A stretch of DNA of 64,000 nucleotides from Acanthaster planci. Lineage: Eukaryota; Echinodermata; Asteroidea; Valvatida; Acanthasteridae. The stretch spans positions 800,198 to 864,197 of the forward strand of contig NW_019091429.1 in the NCBI RefSeq assembly GCF_001949145.1. The letters are read 5' to 3'. This document shows, piece after piece, positions 25,446 to 38,645 of this stretch. Numbering within the stretch: position 1 is the first letter of the stretch; each line of letters starts with the position of its first letter. The translations under genes and the position numbers were made by a program. The notes beneath the pieces were generated by a model. That model was not told where the DNA came from. It was given only the letters and a program-made list of their open reading frames with translations, and searched no databases.

Positions 25446-28400
25446 TTTACTTAAAAAAAGTAGACAAAAGAAATCGTACGGCGCAGAGCAAAAACAGTAA
25501 CACCGATGTACCACAATTTTGCAATGTTATCTAGGGAGTATGGGAATTATTTGTGTTTTAACTTGTTTCAATAACGACAGGGCTTACACTAAGAAAGGAA
25601 ACTGTTAACATTGTGCGTGTATTTGAACACATGTGACGGTCAGCACGGGCAAACCAATGATGGATCGACCAATCAGAACTGAGAATTTAAGTTTGCCTGA
25701 AGATAATCATATTTATCTTCCTTTTTCTCTTACTTGTACAATTTGTCCAAAATATACCTTCTATTTAACCGTCGACTGCCATTTCATGTTTTCCAAGAAC
25801 AACACCAGAAGGCACATGCAAAACAATACGGTATATGCACATACACATCTATGAATTAATTCAGACATGTACCTTCTGGTTTAAACCTTTAATACTAGCT
25901 GCGTGAGTTTCGAAACTGGTTCGGTGGCGTTTTCCCTTACAGCAGATAAGTCCACGCACGCAGCCATTTTTGTATCTTTCATAGTGATAATAAGTTTATA
26001 AGCTTGGCAGACTGCGACCAACTTTGTATTTGTTATTTACTTCGGATGAGCCTTGGCAGCTGCAGGCAATCTTTTGGGATTTCTACTCGGCAGATGCGAG
26101 TTAGCGACTTGTTAAGATATATAGCAAATTATCATTCACTAAACTTTGAAATGCTCTGTGAATTCGTTTAGCCATTACAAAACAATGAACAACAAAGCTT
26201 CTGATTTTCTGGTTGGTTGGGTCGTTGCTTTTTGTAAATAGTGCTCCTTTTAGTTTACAGTGAAGGAAAACCTGTAATGTTTCTATAAGACAGTGCATTT
26301 GACCGAATGTAGCTACAGAACATAGATTTCCTTTTATTTGAATGGACAAGCATGTGATAGTTTTCCATTCTTAGAAAAATTCCTTTATTAATACTTTTAA
26401 AAGGGCGCTGTTTTGCTTTGTCTCAAAACGCACTCTTTGTGTAAAAGAGCATAAGAGAAATAAGAAAAGGATGAAATTATCCTTCAAAATTACATATCAA
26501 AAAAGACTTGAAGAGATATTGGCCATTTCTATATATTGTCCAAACAAGCTGCTTAACATGATAAACCAGTAAAAAGTGAAACTTACTCCAAACAATGTAA
26601 TAAAGTGACATGTATTTCTACACAGAGCTATTGAGATATATTCTGCCTTCGATGACATAACGCTTTGGCTCATGAATACGGAAAATTCATAAGCATAAAA
26701 ATCAATATGTTGAGGTGGCCTTCTTTTACGGCCTCAAATGAGGTAGAAAGTCATAGTAGCTTGCAAGAAAGATTTCCCACATGCACCCGAGTCATAAAAA
26801 TCCTATTACTGAACACGGCGTATGGGCACGACGAGCTCTGCAAATGAAAGCTTCAATCCATTCGCTGCAATACTAATCTCCACCTGCAGATAACCATAAA
26901 TTCTTTGTCGGTCCTAACTGTGGACTGACTATCATGAGCAAGGACCTTCAGGAGACAGTAAGTTGGAAACATCAACCAGCAAATCAAACGATTCATGACG
27001 TCATAAATAGATTTGAGTTCCTTTTCGCAGAACACGATAAGCCGTTTAAAGCCATAGAACCAGAAAAAAATACTTGTTACGTCATCTGATTGCTGTCCCT
27101 AGTGAAACAAAAAAAATAATAATAAATTGACGCTGTAGGCATGGGAAAAAATCCAAGAAGGTCTTTTTTGTAATTTTATGACAAAGCAATGCATTCCCTT
27201 TTTAAAATTATTTCTTGGCAGAAAAATATAAATCCTTTATTTTAATTTCCATTATAACTACAGGATAAAGCACACGCCTTTCGACAGCCAATAGCTTTAT
27301 TACGCTACGGATAATGTAGGCCTGCTTCTTACAAATCTTTTGATCTAATAAACCTTTCCCAGAACATAATAATACAAACTGCTTGTTGACTACAGTGATC
27401 TAAATACAGATCACAAAATAAGGAGAGCCTGACTTTTCGATCCCAGCAGAATCATTTCCAATTACAAAGACCGTGATTATAAATTTACCTGTTATATTAC
27501 AACTTAATTAAATACTTACACCGGAGAAGCCACAGCTGCGTAGCGTTCAGGTTGGTGTTTGATGGCGTGAAGGAAGGCTTACGAGAACTTTCAATACTTG
27601 CTAAATATGCGTGAAAGATGGCTTTTGATGACATCGTGCTACAACTATATAGCAACCAGTCATTTCAACATTTAGTCAATGGCAACTGCCATATAGTGGT
27701 ACAAGTCTGGTTAATCAGTTGTTTAAAATGCTCACTGTATTCAGGCGGTGTGGTAGCGGAAGACGATAAACCTTTGCCGGAGGTTATTCATTCCACTTAA
27801 CACAGTTTCTGGCGTAAACCACGCTGCTGTATAGGCAAATTGACATTGAATAGGTTTGCAACGAGTGCTACCTACTGGCTCTTTTATTAATAATTCCTTT
27901 ATTTTGCAAACGCCAGGGCATACTTTACTAACACTCATAATAACATTTGGCGTACAGGCCAAGCAGACGGACTACAGAATGCCCGTCAATTTACCGGTGA
28001 TTACCAACGGCTCATTCACGTCTCGTTTGCGACAAGTCCGTAGAAGGCCAATAATTATACGCATTATGTACTTCAATACCGATTTAGCATTGAGTACGGC
28101 CGACGGGTGGTGCCGTGCGTGCGCGTGCCGTGGTTTTATATTGGGACCAACGCTTGTGACTGGTTGTTTATTTAGTATTCATAGCCCTCTTACATTAGCA
28201 CTAATGTAGTAATTGGTTGACCTTAACTCAGTGCTACCGACCCAACGTACCGTAACGTGTGGCACTGATTTAAGTCGGTCCAATTTCCCTGCATTCTTCA
28301 TCAAACCATTGTTTGTTCTTCCTACCCGACCGCCTCATGTTGTTGACAGAACCAGCCACACTGGCCGATAGGGGCTCATCTCTGCGGTATTCATGAAGCA

Positions 28401-30504
28401 GTACACCCATTTGTACGTGCAAGGTGACAGATTTCTTGTTACGTTCCTCCCACCTTCATCTACGGCGTTTGTTGCGAGTCCTTGCACGTGCATATTGTTA
28501 GAAGTGCAAGCTATCCGCTGCACACATGTGCTTAAGATGGAGCGGGCAAGAATGGGGTTTATGATCTTACTGCGGGCACCAGGCCTTCTCTTGTAAAACT
28601 TATCCAGTGAACCATCCTGCCAACCAAACCCCTTTCTCCGATTCACGCCCAAGACGTAATGCAGACAGTCATGATCGAAATAACAAACTTCACATATGCT
28701 GCATTTTCAACGTTTCTGTGGGGGATTATACTTTGTGTGGCAGGATTTTGTACCCAGTTAAGTGGCGAATGCCTGAATAACCAGTGGACGGAATTCGGTC
28801 GTATTGACGATACTTCCACAGTCACCAACTGTTGTGTAAATCCGCAATTAGGAAGCCGAGTAAAGTGATGCTAATACAGTAAAAAGATAATGCTATCAGT
28901 ATAATCATTTATGGTACCCATGAACGGACCTGAAAATCGCAACTGCAGAAAAAAATCACGACACCGTAAATTTTGTTTCAGAGGAGAAAATAGATCTCGA
29001 ATATGATGCTTCGAATCTGTGGGGTTGCTACGAGAATTGTGCAATGAAATTTAATATACACCAATTTTATTTAATGCAAGGTGTCAACTATCTTAGCCAA
29101 CTTATTTGTTTGATTCTTGATTAAATTTATTAATTAATTAAAATCAATAGAGTGAGCACATACTTATTATTTCTTCCCAAAAAGCTTGAAATTCTGCATA
29201 TTTCAATAGTGTACCTCTAGTTTGTGGTTTTAAGTTGGTGTATGCACATTATTAGAACAAAACGATGAAATAAGTTTGAAAGGGAATTAATGTATTTGCA
29301 CAGTGTGACAAATAGGAAATCTGCCGTCGATTCATTTGAACGACGATGCATTTTTTCTTAGTTCCTTCAAAGATGAACGGATTGTGTAGGCCTAATTGAT
29401 TCATAATAGTATCTAAATGTTGACTGCTTTGAGTGGTGTAGTTAAAACTAGGCTCCAGAGGTGATCCATGGTGAATTATATTTTCCTGAAGCGAAGCCAT
29501 GGAATGGCTGGAATGATCTATGGATCACCGAGGGAGGCTAGTTTTACTGCATCATGAATACAGCAGGCGATATTTGTTTTATAACACCCCCCCACACACA
29601 CACACTCTCTGCATGATTTAACCATTCGTCGCAAGATAAACTGTTAACACACAATTTTCTTCATGTGTTCCACAGAGGACGAGTACACTCGTTTCAGAAT
29701 TTTTTTTTTTATTTCTGATATTGGCGTATTAACGCGTCGCGCTTGGTTGGGTCAAAGCGCGGAAGACCACCTTACAAGTCCACACAGCTTCGAAGTGGAC
29801 CCCCATCCCACAATAAATTCCTTTCTTGAGTAATTAGAATTGAATTGGGGATCCCACGCTATACAAAAACCATATGAGGATTAAAGACCTTCTTTGTTTG
29901 GGTAAACCAATTTTCCAATAGCGAAACGCACTAACAAAAGAGATAAGGTTACAAAATCCCATCTGACAACTCCTTTGTATGGAAACCGCTGGTTAAAAAA
30001 TGGACACGGGTGACGCCTTTATACGCTATCTACATTTTATATGTTAACCGGTGGACGTCTGGACACGAGCCACAATTTTTACCAAGGTAGTTGAAAAACA
30101 GCTGAACAGAAGAACTCGGGGTAAAGAATGAAAATACTGATGCCTAAACTCATGAGTTATGGGCGCGAGAAAACAGTTACAAGGTTGAAGAATTTGCGGG
30201 GAAACCCCCCCCCCAGTTGCTTAATTGGATCTAATTACATATAAAAACACGGCTATTTGAATAAAAAATTTGTTGAAAATTGACAGCACTTTGCAGCAGT
30301 TGAAGACAGTTCTACAGCGCTAGCTCTTCGGAAGACGCGCAATGTGCACGTCAGTACCCGGTTCGTAAATGTAACTTTACTTCCATTCAAATGACGCCCA
30401 GAACCACGGAACAAGAAGTTAACATGCAACGTGGTTGTTCATCTGATGGGAGCTTCTAACCAGTATTGCGTACTTGTGTATGACGAAGTCACTTACGACC
30501 CGGA
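25446..30504. other. No gene recognised
   Basis: About 5 kb without a supported gene. A plus-strand frame at 28659-28868 has a hydrophobic stretch (FLWGIILCVAGFC) but no ortholog signal. A C-tract of 10 lies at 30205-30214. GC-rich patches near 28.1 and 28.5 kb hold overlapping frames on both strands that look like noise. Confidence 0.5.
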
Positions 30505-30668
30505 TACTTGAAGAACACAAGGATAAAATTCAGATATTAGCGTTTCTTGGGGTCGTTTTGGTATTAGAAATAATTCTTCAAAAATTTACGAAAGGTGATA
30601 GGGCGGCCCCATGTAAAATCCCATACGGCAGGCTGCGCGATGGTTCCGGAAGGTTGCCGTGTGACCCA
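30505..30668 (+). repeat. Dispersed repeat, copy 2 of 2
   Basis: Diverged direct copy of 22215-22383. It is followed at once by the ACTCGT-rich block, which is absent from the other copy, so the match ends close to 30668. Confidence 0.6.
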
Positions 30669-30675
30669 GTGTTTT

Positions 30676-31180
30676 AGTACTCGTACTTGTGAAAGTGTAC
30701 TCGTACTCTTAAGAAAATAATTCTCCTTACTCGTTCTCTTGGAAAAGTACTCGTACTCAGGCCCCTCGTCAGGACCTTTGGTAAAGGTATTTTAGACACC
30801 CAAATGATTTAGCCCCATAGTTAACATGAAAGGCCATAGCAATGCATTTTACGGTATGAACAATGAAGTCATCATAATTTAATAGCCCTGTAAAGTAAAA
30901 ACCAAACTTCCCAACACCCAAGTGTTCTGCCCACTAATGCATACACTTTCTGAATAAGCAACGTGGTCATTAACCAAAACTGCGCACATTGTTCATTCAA
31001 CTTGTCAGTATGGTACGATCACGGTTACTCTCCTGCTTGTTCATGTATATCATGATGATCATGTAGTACTTGCATTCGCGTAATTGAGTATTTTTTTTCT
31101 GTACTCGCACTCGTACTCTCAAGAAAAATTTTCCCGTGCTCTTACCTGTACTCTTATCAAAGTACTCGCACTCGTGGAAA
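30676..31180 (+). repeat. Pair of ACTCGT-rich direct repeats
   Basis: Two blocks, 30676-30762 and 31101-31180, share the order TGTACTCGTACTC, AAGAAAAATAATT-like, CTCGTTCTC-like, AAAGTACTCGYACTC. They flank about 340 bases of plain sequence. The arrangement resembles a small element bounded by direct repeats, or two arms of an old duplication. No coding potential and no target duplication were identified. Confidence 0.5.
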
Positions 31181-32274
31181 TTTATTCGATTACAGCACTA
31201 ACGTGACCTTTTTATTTTCAAGCAGTGATTTCAACCTGTTAGGATGTACAGAGCTCTGGAAGTACCACACTATGGTAACTTATCACAGGATGATAGCATC
31301 CCAAGACTAGGTTATATATAGTGTACATAGTACGTGTGTTTCGTTGTTGGTCAAGTGACAATCTTCAGGGGCCATTGTCTACAGAATTACCCATCCGATC
31401 AGATAAAAAACAAGTTTACGGTTGTAGGAAGGGGTATTTTATAGGATAAAGATAGTAGCAGTGTTTTATGATTATGTTCTTATGTCACGTGACATGACCT
31501 TAAAGGTGCATTCTTCAAAGATTATTCTTTGCAGAACTACTCATCCGATTAGAAGCTAGTATGTACATGTAATACGACCACTGGCAGAGACGATTTATAG
31601 GCATACATAATATCAACATTATAATAATTGATGGTCCTGTGTCACGTGAGCTGCCTCCCAAGTGCACTTTTGACAGGCCAACATCTTTATTTTTATCTCT
31701 CCTGACTGAAGTCTTTAGATTGAGTTTTGATAGGCAGGTATTTTTGTAATTAATTATTTTCTGACGTTTTAGACAGACCGTCTGCCCTCTTAGTAGACAG
31801 CGCTCATGATTATTAATGACCTGACCTGAAGTAGGGTGTGTTTACATTCATTCACGACTTCTTTGACCTATGTTTTTGAGGAATTCAGGGGATTTTACAG
31901 TATATTGTTGTTTTAATGGAAAGAGTAAGAGTTGAGGATTATTTTGATGCCTTCATTGATGAATATACATGATACATTAGTGGGGGGTTTTTTTAATGAA
32001 GGAAAATTCTTCTGTAAATAGTAATTTCATTGAGTAAAATCTGTTGAGCGTGGCTTATTTACTACGTATACGATCAGCTGGGCGCTATTCAAAAGTACAA
32101 AAGGGCCAGATTTTCGGTGAGTTGGGTTTACTGTTTGGTTTGTTTGGGTTGACTTGACTTGTGCTGATGATCACTGTTTACAGGGGAGCTGGGGAGGTGC
32201 TGAGGAGCAGGCAGAGGAGCTGTTTATTTGAAATAATTATCACTGAGTCGTGACCCGGATCTCGCAAGGTAGAA
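31181..32274. other. No gene recognised
   Basis: AT-rich sequence without exon-like segments, RNA genes or clear repeats. Confidence 0.5.
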
Positions 32275-32530
32275 ACCTTGCTCGAATGTAAGGGAAACAT
32301 TCGTTTTAAAAAATCAGCTATGGGTGTACATACGGCATGTGCCATTACTCTATAAGTGTGCGCCTTATTCAAAAGACCCGCTGACGTGCACGTATGTTGT
32401 ACTTGAGCGTTACATTTTGAAATACATAATCCATTGTATGGCGGATTTTGAATGTTATACAAGTATACACATAGATTTGCAATGTCTGCACCCAGGACGA
32501 CGTCTAATTTTCTCTCGCGGAGAATGAGAA
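32275..32530 (+). repeat. Composite dispersed repeat, block 1, copy 1
   Basis: This matches 34121-34385 in the same orientation. Shared stretches include GAATGTWAGGGAAACATT, TTCAAAAGACSCGCTGAC and GCGGAGAATGAGAA. The two copies are clearly diverged. No frame is conserved between them, so the repeat is probably non-coding. Confidence 0.7.
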
Positions 32531-34120
32531 TTTAGCACTCTAGTTTTTATAAATAGCTCTATGGCTTGGCCCAGGGGGACGGAAGGGGGTTGCGCGTGAT
32601 CTGCGCACAGCGACCTGTGCGCCTATTCCATTCATTAAAAGGGGGCGTTCATAAAGAACTGTTTCATTGAAATCTCCCGTGTTTCTATTATAAACAAAGA
32701 TTACTGCAGCGCTTGTTCTATTTTAAGTGTGTTCACCAGCCATTTGTTTCATGGAGATTCTAGAAAAAGATTCCATTTTGGCTTTTCGGCCCTGCTGTAA
32801 ATCCTGCACGCGAACACGCTTATAATTCATACGCTGCGCCGTTATCTCCTCAGATTAACACCTCTAACATCTATGTATAACAACAATTTATGTTGCAAAA
32901 CTCCCATCTTCAACATTGATTTTTTTCCCTGAAATGCATTTGTAAAGGCCTCCTCCTTCAGACTGTAGTCGTTTAAGGGAAATCCTTCCCTTCGACATGA
33001 CCGTTTTTACACATCATTATTTTAAAAAAACGAGTGATTCGTCCCATTCAAATATTGTCCATTGAGTTTGGTACGCTTACAGTCAAAACAATTCTTAACG
33101 TTCGATCAACACAGCGCGTGGAGGTGCATCACGCACAACCAACCGGTTCCACAGAATCCGGGCAACAAAGTTGACACGACAACTTATGTACCTCTCTTAA
33201 AGCCATGCCACCTTGTTGGAACTTACTTAAATACGAATTTTCTGGCATCTCCCGCCCCTCGTCAGGTGCGAATGTTTGAATGCTTGACACGGCACGGGCA
33301 AAAAGGAGTTACAGGTAAAAAAACATCATTTATCATCACGAAAATTACCTTTTGATACAAATGAAAGTCCCCTATAAGAAATTTATTAGACTACGAATTT
33401 AAACACTTGGAGTCTCACTTAAAATTACCAATAAAAATATTGCCAGCTGCTCATGGTTTCGAAAACTCATCGTGGTCCATCTTCACGCAGCTAAAAAAAG
33501 GATGTGCACTCCATTGCCTCACGATATTGAATGAGAAGAGTTTGAACGTAGGGGGCGCTTGTCGCACAACATCCTTCCGCCCCCGCCCCCGGGGGGGGGG
33601 GGTAGTGAAGGAACGCGCACGCAGCCCATGGAGTCGAAGTTGCTGATGAACCGGATTGTGATCAACCCATAGAGCTATATATAAAAACTAGATCACTGAT
33701 TCATTTTCAAAGTGATGCCTGCTGGGCGCATCCATGTTTGTGCATGAACCTATGGGAAACTTGAAATTTCTTACGGCTTTTGTACGGCTATTGGCATATC
33801 TGCGTCTGTATTCTAAAACGAACGTCAACAAAGCCGACACACAAACAACCTGAACACTCAATCAGTAGATGAGCGTTTCATTTTGTTCTGCGGAAACAAA
33901 CACAAACGAGTGCCCGTATACGCTGCACATAAATTTTGCCGTGACATTTTTTGACGTTTTTTTAATCGAATCTTATTGGTACCCGATGTGCACGCCAGCC
34001 GCCGCTACAGAGCCGTCAGCTCACTAAACACTGACTTAATTAGGGGGACGACTTTTTTTATTTAGCTGAACTTATTCATCGAAAGGCAGCCATTGAAAGA
34101 CATGCATACGAAATCTGACG
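32531..34120. other. No gene recognised
   Basis: No supported gene. A C/G homopolymer junction at about 33580-33602 (CCGCCCCCGCCCCC followed by 12 G) could fold or form a G-rich structure. Frames in this region are short and lack signatures. Confidence 0.5.
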
Positions 34121-34569
34121 ACCTTGTTCGAATGTTAGGGAAACATTTGTTTCAAACTATCAGCTACGGATGTAAATAAACAATGTGCCATTGCTCTGTA
34201 CGTGTGTGCCTTGTTCAAAAGACGCGCTGACATTCGCGCATGTTGTACATGAGTGTTGCATTTAGAATACATAACTGATATCCATTCGATCTGATTTTGA
34301 ATGGTCTACAAGCACGCACATGGATTCACGATATCTGCGCCCAGGACGGCGTCAAATTTTCTCCGAGGGCGGAGAATGAGAAGTTATCTGCCCCGAGTTG
34401 AAGTGCACCCCCAAGCGGCAAAAGAAAGACAGGTGGTTGTAAATTTTCCAAGTGGGTCCTTGCACCTGTTCTGCGAGTAAGCAAAGACTATACATTTAAG
34501 AATAAATTAGTTATGCGAACTCAGCGTGCTTGGCGTCAAACGCGCCACCGATCTCCGTTAAACACGCCC
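34121..34569 (+). repeat. Composite dispersed repeat, blocks 1 and 2, copy 2
   Basis: The first part (34121-34385) matches 32275-32530. The second part (34404-34545) matches 38485-38645, sharing AAGACAG, TTTTCCAASTGGGTYCTTGCAC and GCGTCAAACGCG/GCGTCCAAAACGCG. The MITE at 34574 interrupts this copy, and block 3 continues on its right side at 35076. Confidence 0.65.
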
Positions 34570-34573
34570 TTAT

Positions 34574-35057
34574 GGGTGCAGACCACTAATTCAAGTGAGA
34601 ATTTCTGGCCAGCTCATTAGCATTAAAGTGCCTCCCCCACAGTATTTTTTGAAAAAGGAGATTGTTTGGCCCCCAAAATGGTGAGATTGTGTAAATCGTT
34701 GCCAGGATCAACTCCCTGGGTCTTTGAGCTTTCATATGAGAGCAGAATGGCTAAAAACTACGGTTTAAAAATGGTCGTAAATGCCCGAAAAAGTTGAGGG
34801 TTGCCACTTGAAAAATGGCTGCAATCGGACTTTGGGAAAATCACTTTTCGGGGGGTGATTTTGTTTTGTGGCAATAATTAAAAATGTAATCGGTTAACCC
34901 ACAAAAAATTGAAAAGAAATTGAAAGATTAGGGACTAGACAATAATTTCATTTGTGTTTCTGAAATCTCAGGGATGTTGGCGTGCATGCTATTGGGCCCT
35001 GAACAGTGCTGATTTTACACTGTTGTCAATTGGGCTTGAATTATTGGACTGTGCCCT
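34574..35057 (+). mobile_element. MITE family, copy A
   Basis: A 484-bp element with terminal inverted repeats. The left end is GGGTGCAGACCACTAATTCA and the reverse-complemented right end is GGGCACAGTCCAATAATTCA. It is flanked by a 4-bp duplication TTAT (34570-34573 and 35058-35061). Two more copies lie at 53538-53991 (inverted) and 61409-61894. There is no coding capacity. The three copies align along their whole length, for example at GATCAACTCCCTGGGTCTTTG and TTTCATATGAGAG. The 4-bp duplications do not fit Mariner (TA), typical Harbinger (3 bp) or hAT (8 bp). Families with 4-bp duplications such as Sola1 or CMC/Chapaev are possible. I do not assign one. Confidence 0.85.
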
Positions 35058-35061
35058 TATG

Positions 35062-35200
35062 CAGTGAGTATCCAAAAAACACGCCCTCTTTTGTTGCGCT
35101 CGGAGCAGATAGCACTCTTCTTTTTATGTATATATCTATGGATATGCCTCAACTCCATGGACTGCGTGTGCATTCCTTCACTACCTGGTCGTGTAGAACA
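35062..35200 (+). repeat. Composite dispersed repeat, block 3
   Basis: AACACGCCCTCTTTTGTT and the following GCTCGGAGCAG (35076-35110) match 40354-40387. The block directly follows the MITE insertion. With the left part at 34121-34569 it gives the order of blocks 1, 2 and 3 in a single copy. Confidence 0.5.
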
Positions 35201-38200
35201 TGAAAATGACGCTGACTGGCTTTTTAATATTCGGGATGAATAAACATGTTATTGGTTATCGCATCAACGCTAGTGGGACACAGAATATTTTTATACCACG
35301 GTCATAACAGGGAATTTTAATAGGTCGCGAAATGATCACGTGATATTGTATAAGCGGGCATGTATCGTTTATGCGTCGGGCGCACTGGCGATGTTTCCGG
35401 GCCACAAAAAAGATGTTGGATAACGGTGATCTTTCCCACAGTTGATGCGTCGTGTCTACTACGTTGCAATTGTGTAATCTTGGCCGCAGTGGTACTACCT
35501 GACAATTATTGTAGACGTGCACTGCGTGGGGGACATTGAAGCACTGTGTCCGTCACAAGTACTACTCTCTTCACTCTGACCATGCATGACGGAGCCCCGG
35601 GATTATTATGCTTCTGTTCGTGCACCCAAGTATGCTCGTGGAACACGAGTATGCTCTGATGATTGTTTCTGCTACGATCGCCATTACAGTTTGTATAAAA
35701 TGCTCATGCAATATTGTCTCTTCTCGTCTGCTCTTCAATCTTGTCAATACTTTTCAACGGAATTTGGTGTACATAATGTCCTAAAATTCAACAAGTCAAC
35801 AAAACCTCAAGTGCCTTACAAATCACAGGTTTCTCTATCTTAAACCCGTTTATCCTAACTTTCTCTCTCCCCCCTCAAAAAAGAAACAAAAACAGAGACC
35901 AAAAAAGGACATCACAATCAATAATTTTCCTTGTAAGTTAATATCTAACTTTCTGTTCGAGTGTTTCAATTTGTCAAATTGTGTTAATTTATCTTGCATT
36001 CATAAATACCTCAGACAGTTTAGCTATTCCTATTGGTCGAGAGCCCGTCATGTGGCCGGTCTTAAACGGACGATAAAACACCAACCACAACTAAGTGGCC
36101 CCTGAACAAGGACATTCACGTTACACGACGCACACACGTACACACACACAGCAACTAGAGTGAATTAGCCAATTCATTTATATATATATTTTTTTAATTG
36201 AAGAAACTAAATTGTTTGCCCGAAAGTGGGCGGTGCAGCGGATGCCCATCACTTATTCTAATGAAGGTGACGTCAAAAGCTTCTTATGAACCCTAGAGGG
36301 CGTTGTGCCATCATGTTCTTGCCTGCACGCTTTGCATTTCGCTAAAGTTTGTCGAAGAATTTCATAGACTTTTGTTTGAATTTGTTTATACGCCCAATGT
36401 TGTGAGTACATGTTTTGGGTTACTTGTAATTACAGCTCATGTGCTACAGATTAAGATGTATAAGGAGGGAGATGCACGTAGAAATAATCATTTTGGGCAC
36501 GATAAACATCAAGTATCTAAATTTGGCAGGTCAGACCATGCGGTCAGTTCCGCACATGTGCATGTATAGCGTATTATGAATGGGAGGATTTTGCATTGAT
36601 TGGATATTTAATGTTGAAGTATGTACCTAAAGAGTTAAATTTGGAAGATAACTTTGACAGTTCGTGTGGTTGTGCTAAAGAGTATTTCAGGACATGCTGT
36701 AGACACATTTTTTTACTCTTTATAGAGTGCCGATTTTGACTCAAGGCTATGTTTTGACAAACCGTGCAGTATATTTACTTCACTTCACATTTTTATGAGG
36801 ATTTGTTAAGCCAGTTCACAGGCAGATGGTTATTGTATTTGATGTACCGTATTGTTGATTGCGCATTGAACCACAATGTCACAGTTACTACGCACACTAT
36901 AACAGCACTGCCAGTCACAACTCGTCATTAAAGTAGTAGGATAAAAGGGCAAATTACGACACCGTCTTTATTCACATTCACGGGCAAAGTCGTGGTAAAA
37001 ATGGCCTGAAACTATCACAATTGTCACCAGAGTGCCCTTTCAGATGACACTAAGCAATACCTCGACAGCATTATCGACTATTTTATTTAAAATGAGCGTA
37101 ACGTACCAGAGCTGTCAGAGTTTCTTGTATGTAATTTATATCGACATGTCGTGCGGAATTGATGCGCATCGTACGGCTGTTTACTGTAATGCTTGCGCTG
37201 GAAAATATATATCAGAAATTTTGATTTTAGTCGTTTCAACAGTTTATAATTTGAAATCCCATTTTTATTCTTATTTATATTAAATTTTTCTGTTGTTGTT
37301 GAGAAATACAATCATCTTGAGTTTTGAAAAGAGTTGTAGTCGCGTTAACATTTATTACCCATTTTCTCTGGATTTTCAATGGCAGAGACAATTTGTAATC
37401 CGATCTGGTTCATATCATTTTAAATCGAGTTGAGGCAGACACAAGTCAGTTACGAGTGGCCTATGAACATCAATGAGGAAAAATGCACAAAAAGGTTGCG
37501 AAACGACAAAATTTTACCGACAAAATGCCAGCAAACTTTGCCGAATTCTACAAAAAGGTACTTATGAATGGGAATAGATATGTACTGAGCCGGTCTTAAA
37601 CTAGACCTGAATCAAGTTGGACGTACGTTGCTCTTCCCTGGTCAGCCATCCCTTCAGGCGGTACGCACCACACGGTCGTCACGCTCGGCCGGGCAGCGCT
37701 AACACAGCTCGCATAACCCTTATAAGGCGCCCTCATTTGATAGCCTTTATTGTACAACGTGTGTGTCGCACGTCACCAGTCAGTGACTTGACGGATAAGC
37801 CAATCGGACCCCGTCGGTGATAAGGAGTTATTCATGACTGCATATGAACGGCATTACCTTGCACAACGTATATGGAAATTCCAGCAATCAATGTAGTCAG
37901 ACTTGAAGACTCGTTCATTAAAATGCAAGTTGAACGACGTAAAAACAAGTCCGGCAATGTGATTGGCTGCTACCACTTTTGGTAGATGAGCCCATTTGCT
38001 GTGTACGAACGGTTGGCAGCGCAGATTCGTCAAGTCAGGATTTCTGAACTGAACTCATAGTAAGAAGTGGAGACCAGAGGGCGCAAAGCAAGCAACGGTG
38101 CGCGGTCCCGATTTGTATCCAAAGCAGAAACGAAGATATCACAGAGATCCCAACTTGAGTTAAGTCGTAAAAGCTAAACGGGCGTTTAAGGTCAGCTCAG

Positions 38201-38238
38201 CACATATTTAGCTTATTCCCTTAATAAAATATGCATAT
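35201..38238. other. No gene recognised
   Basis: About 3 kb without a supported gene. A CA-rich simple stretch lies at about 36128-36150. Several open frames of 60-90 codons overlap on both strands and show no motif. Confidence 0.5.
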
Positions 38239-38439
38239 GGTACACAGAAGACCGTTTCAATATAAATGTAATCTATATCCATGGTATAACAAAACAATTG
38301 TTGCCTGCTGTGACTGGGTCCATGGGTTTTGTGCACCGTTAGGGGCAAATGGCACCCTCAGCGTCACCTCGATTGTTTTGTTAAATACCATGGATATAGA
38401 TTATATTGAAACGGTAAAAATGTAATGCGTCTGTGTACC
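38239..38439. mobile_element. Fold-back (hairpin) element
   Basis: Two arms of about 65 bases are inverted copies of one another. The left arm starts GGTACACAGA and contains CCGTTTCAATATAA and CTATATCCATGGTAT. The right arm is its inverse and ends GTCTGTGTACC. A loop of about 70 bases separates them. The bases next to the arms are GCATAT on the left and GCATAC on the right, a possible 6-bp target duplication with one mismatch. There is no coding capacity. It is probably a small hairpin MITE. Confidence 0.7.
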
Positions 38440-38484
38440 GCATACCCGAGGCCAAAGGCCAAGTGGTATCCGCCCTGAGCTTAA

Positions 38485-38645
38485 GTGTGCCCTCACCGGT
38501 GAAAGCAAGACAGATGGTACTTAGTTTTCCAACTGGGTTCTTGCACGCGTTCGGCGTGCACGCGAAGACTGTATATTACCCTTTATCTCCATTATATAGA
38601 CTGGATAGGACATCGCGTCCAAAACGCGTCCTGCGTATGCGTATT
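38485..38645 (+). repeat. Composite dispersed repeat, block 2
   Basis: Diverged direct copy of 34404-34545. Near its end it contains CATTATATAGACTGG, which occurs in inverse orientation at about 40170 as CCAGTCTATATAATG. Confidence 0.55.
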
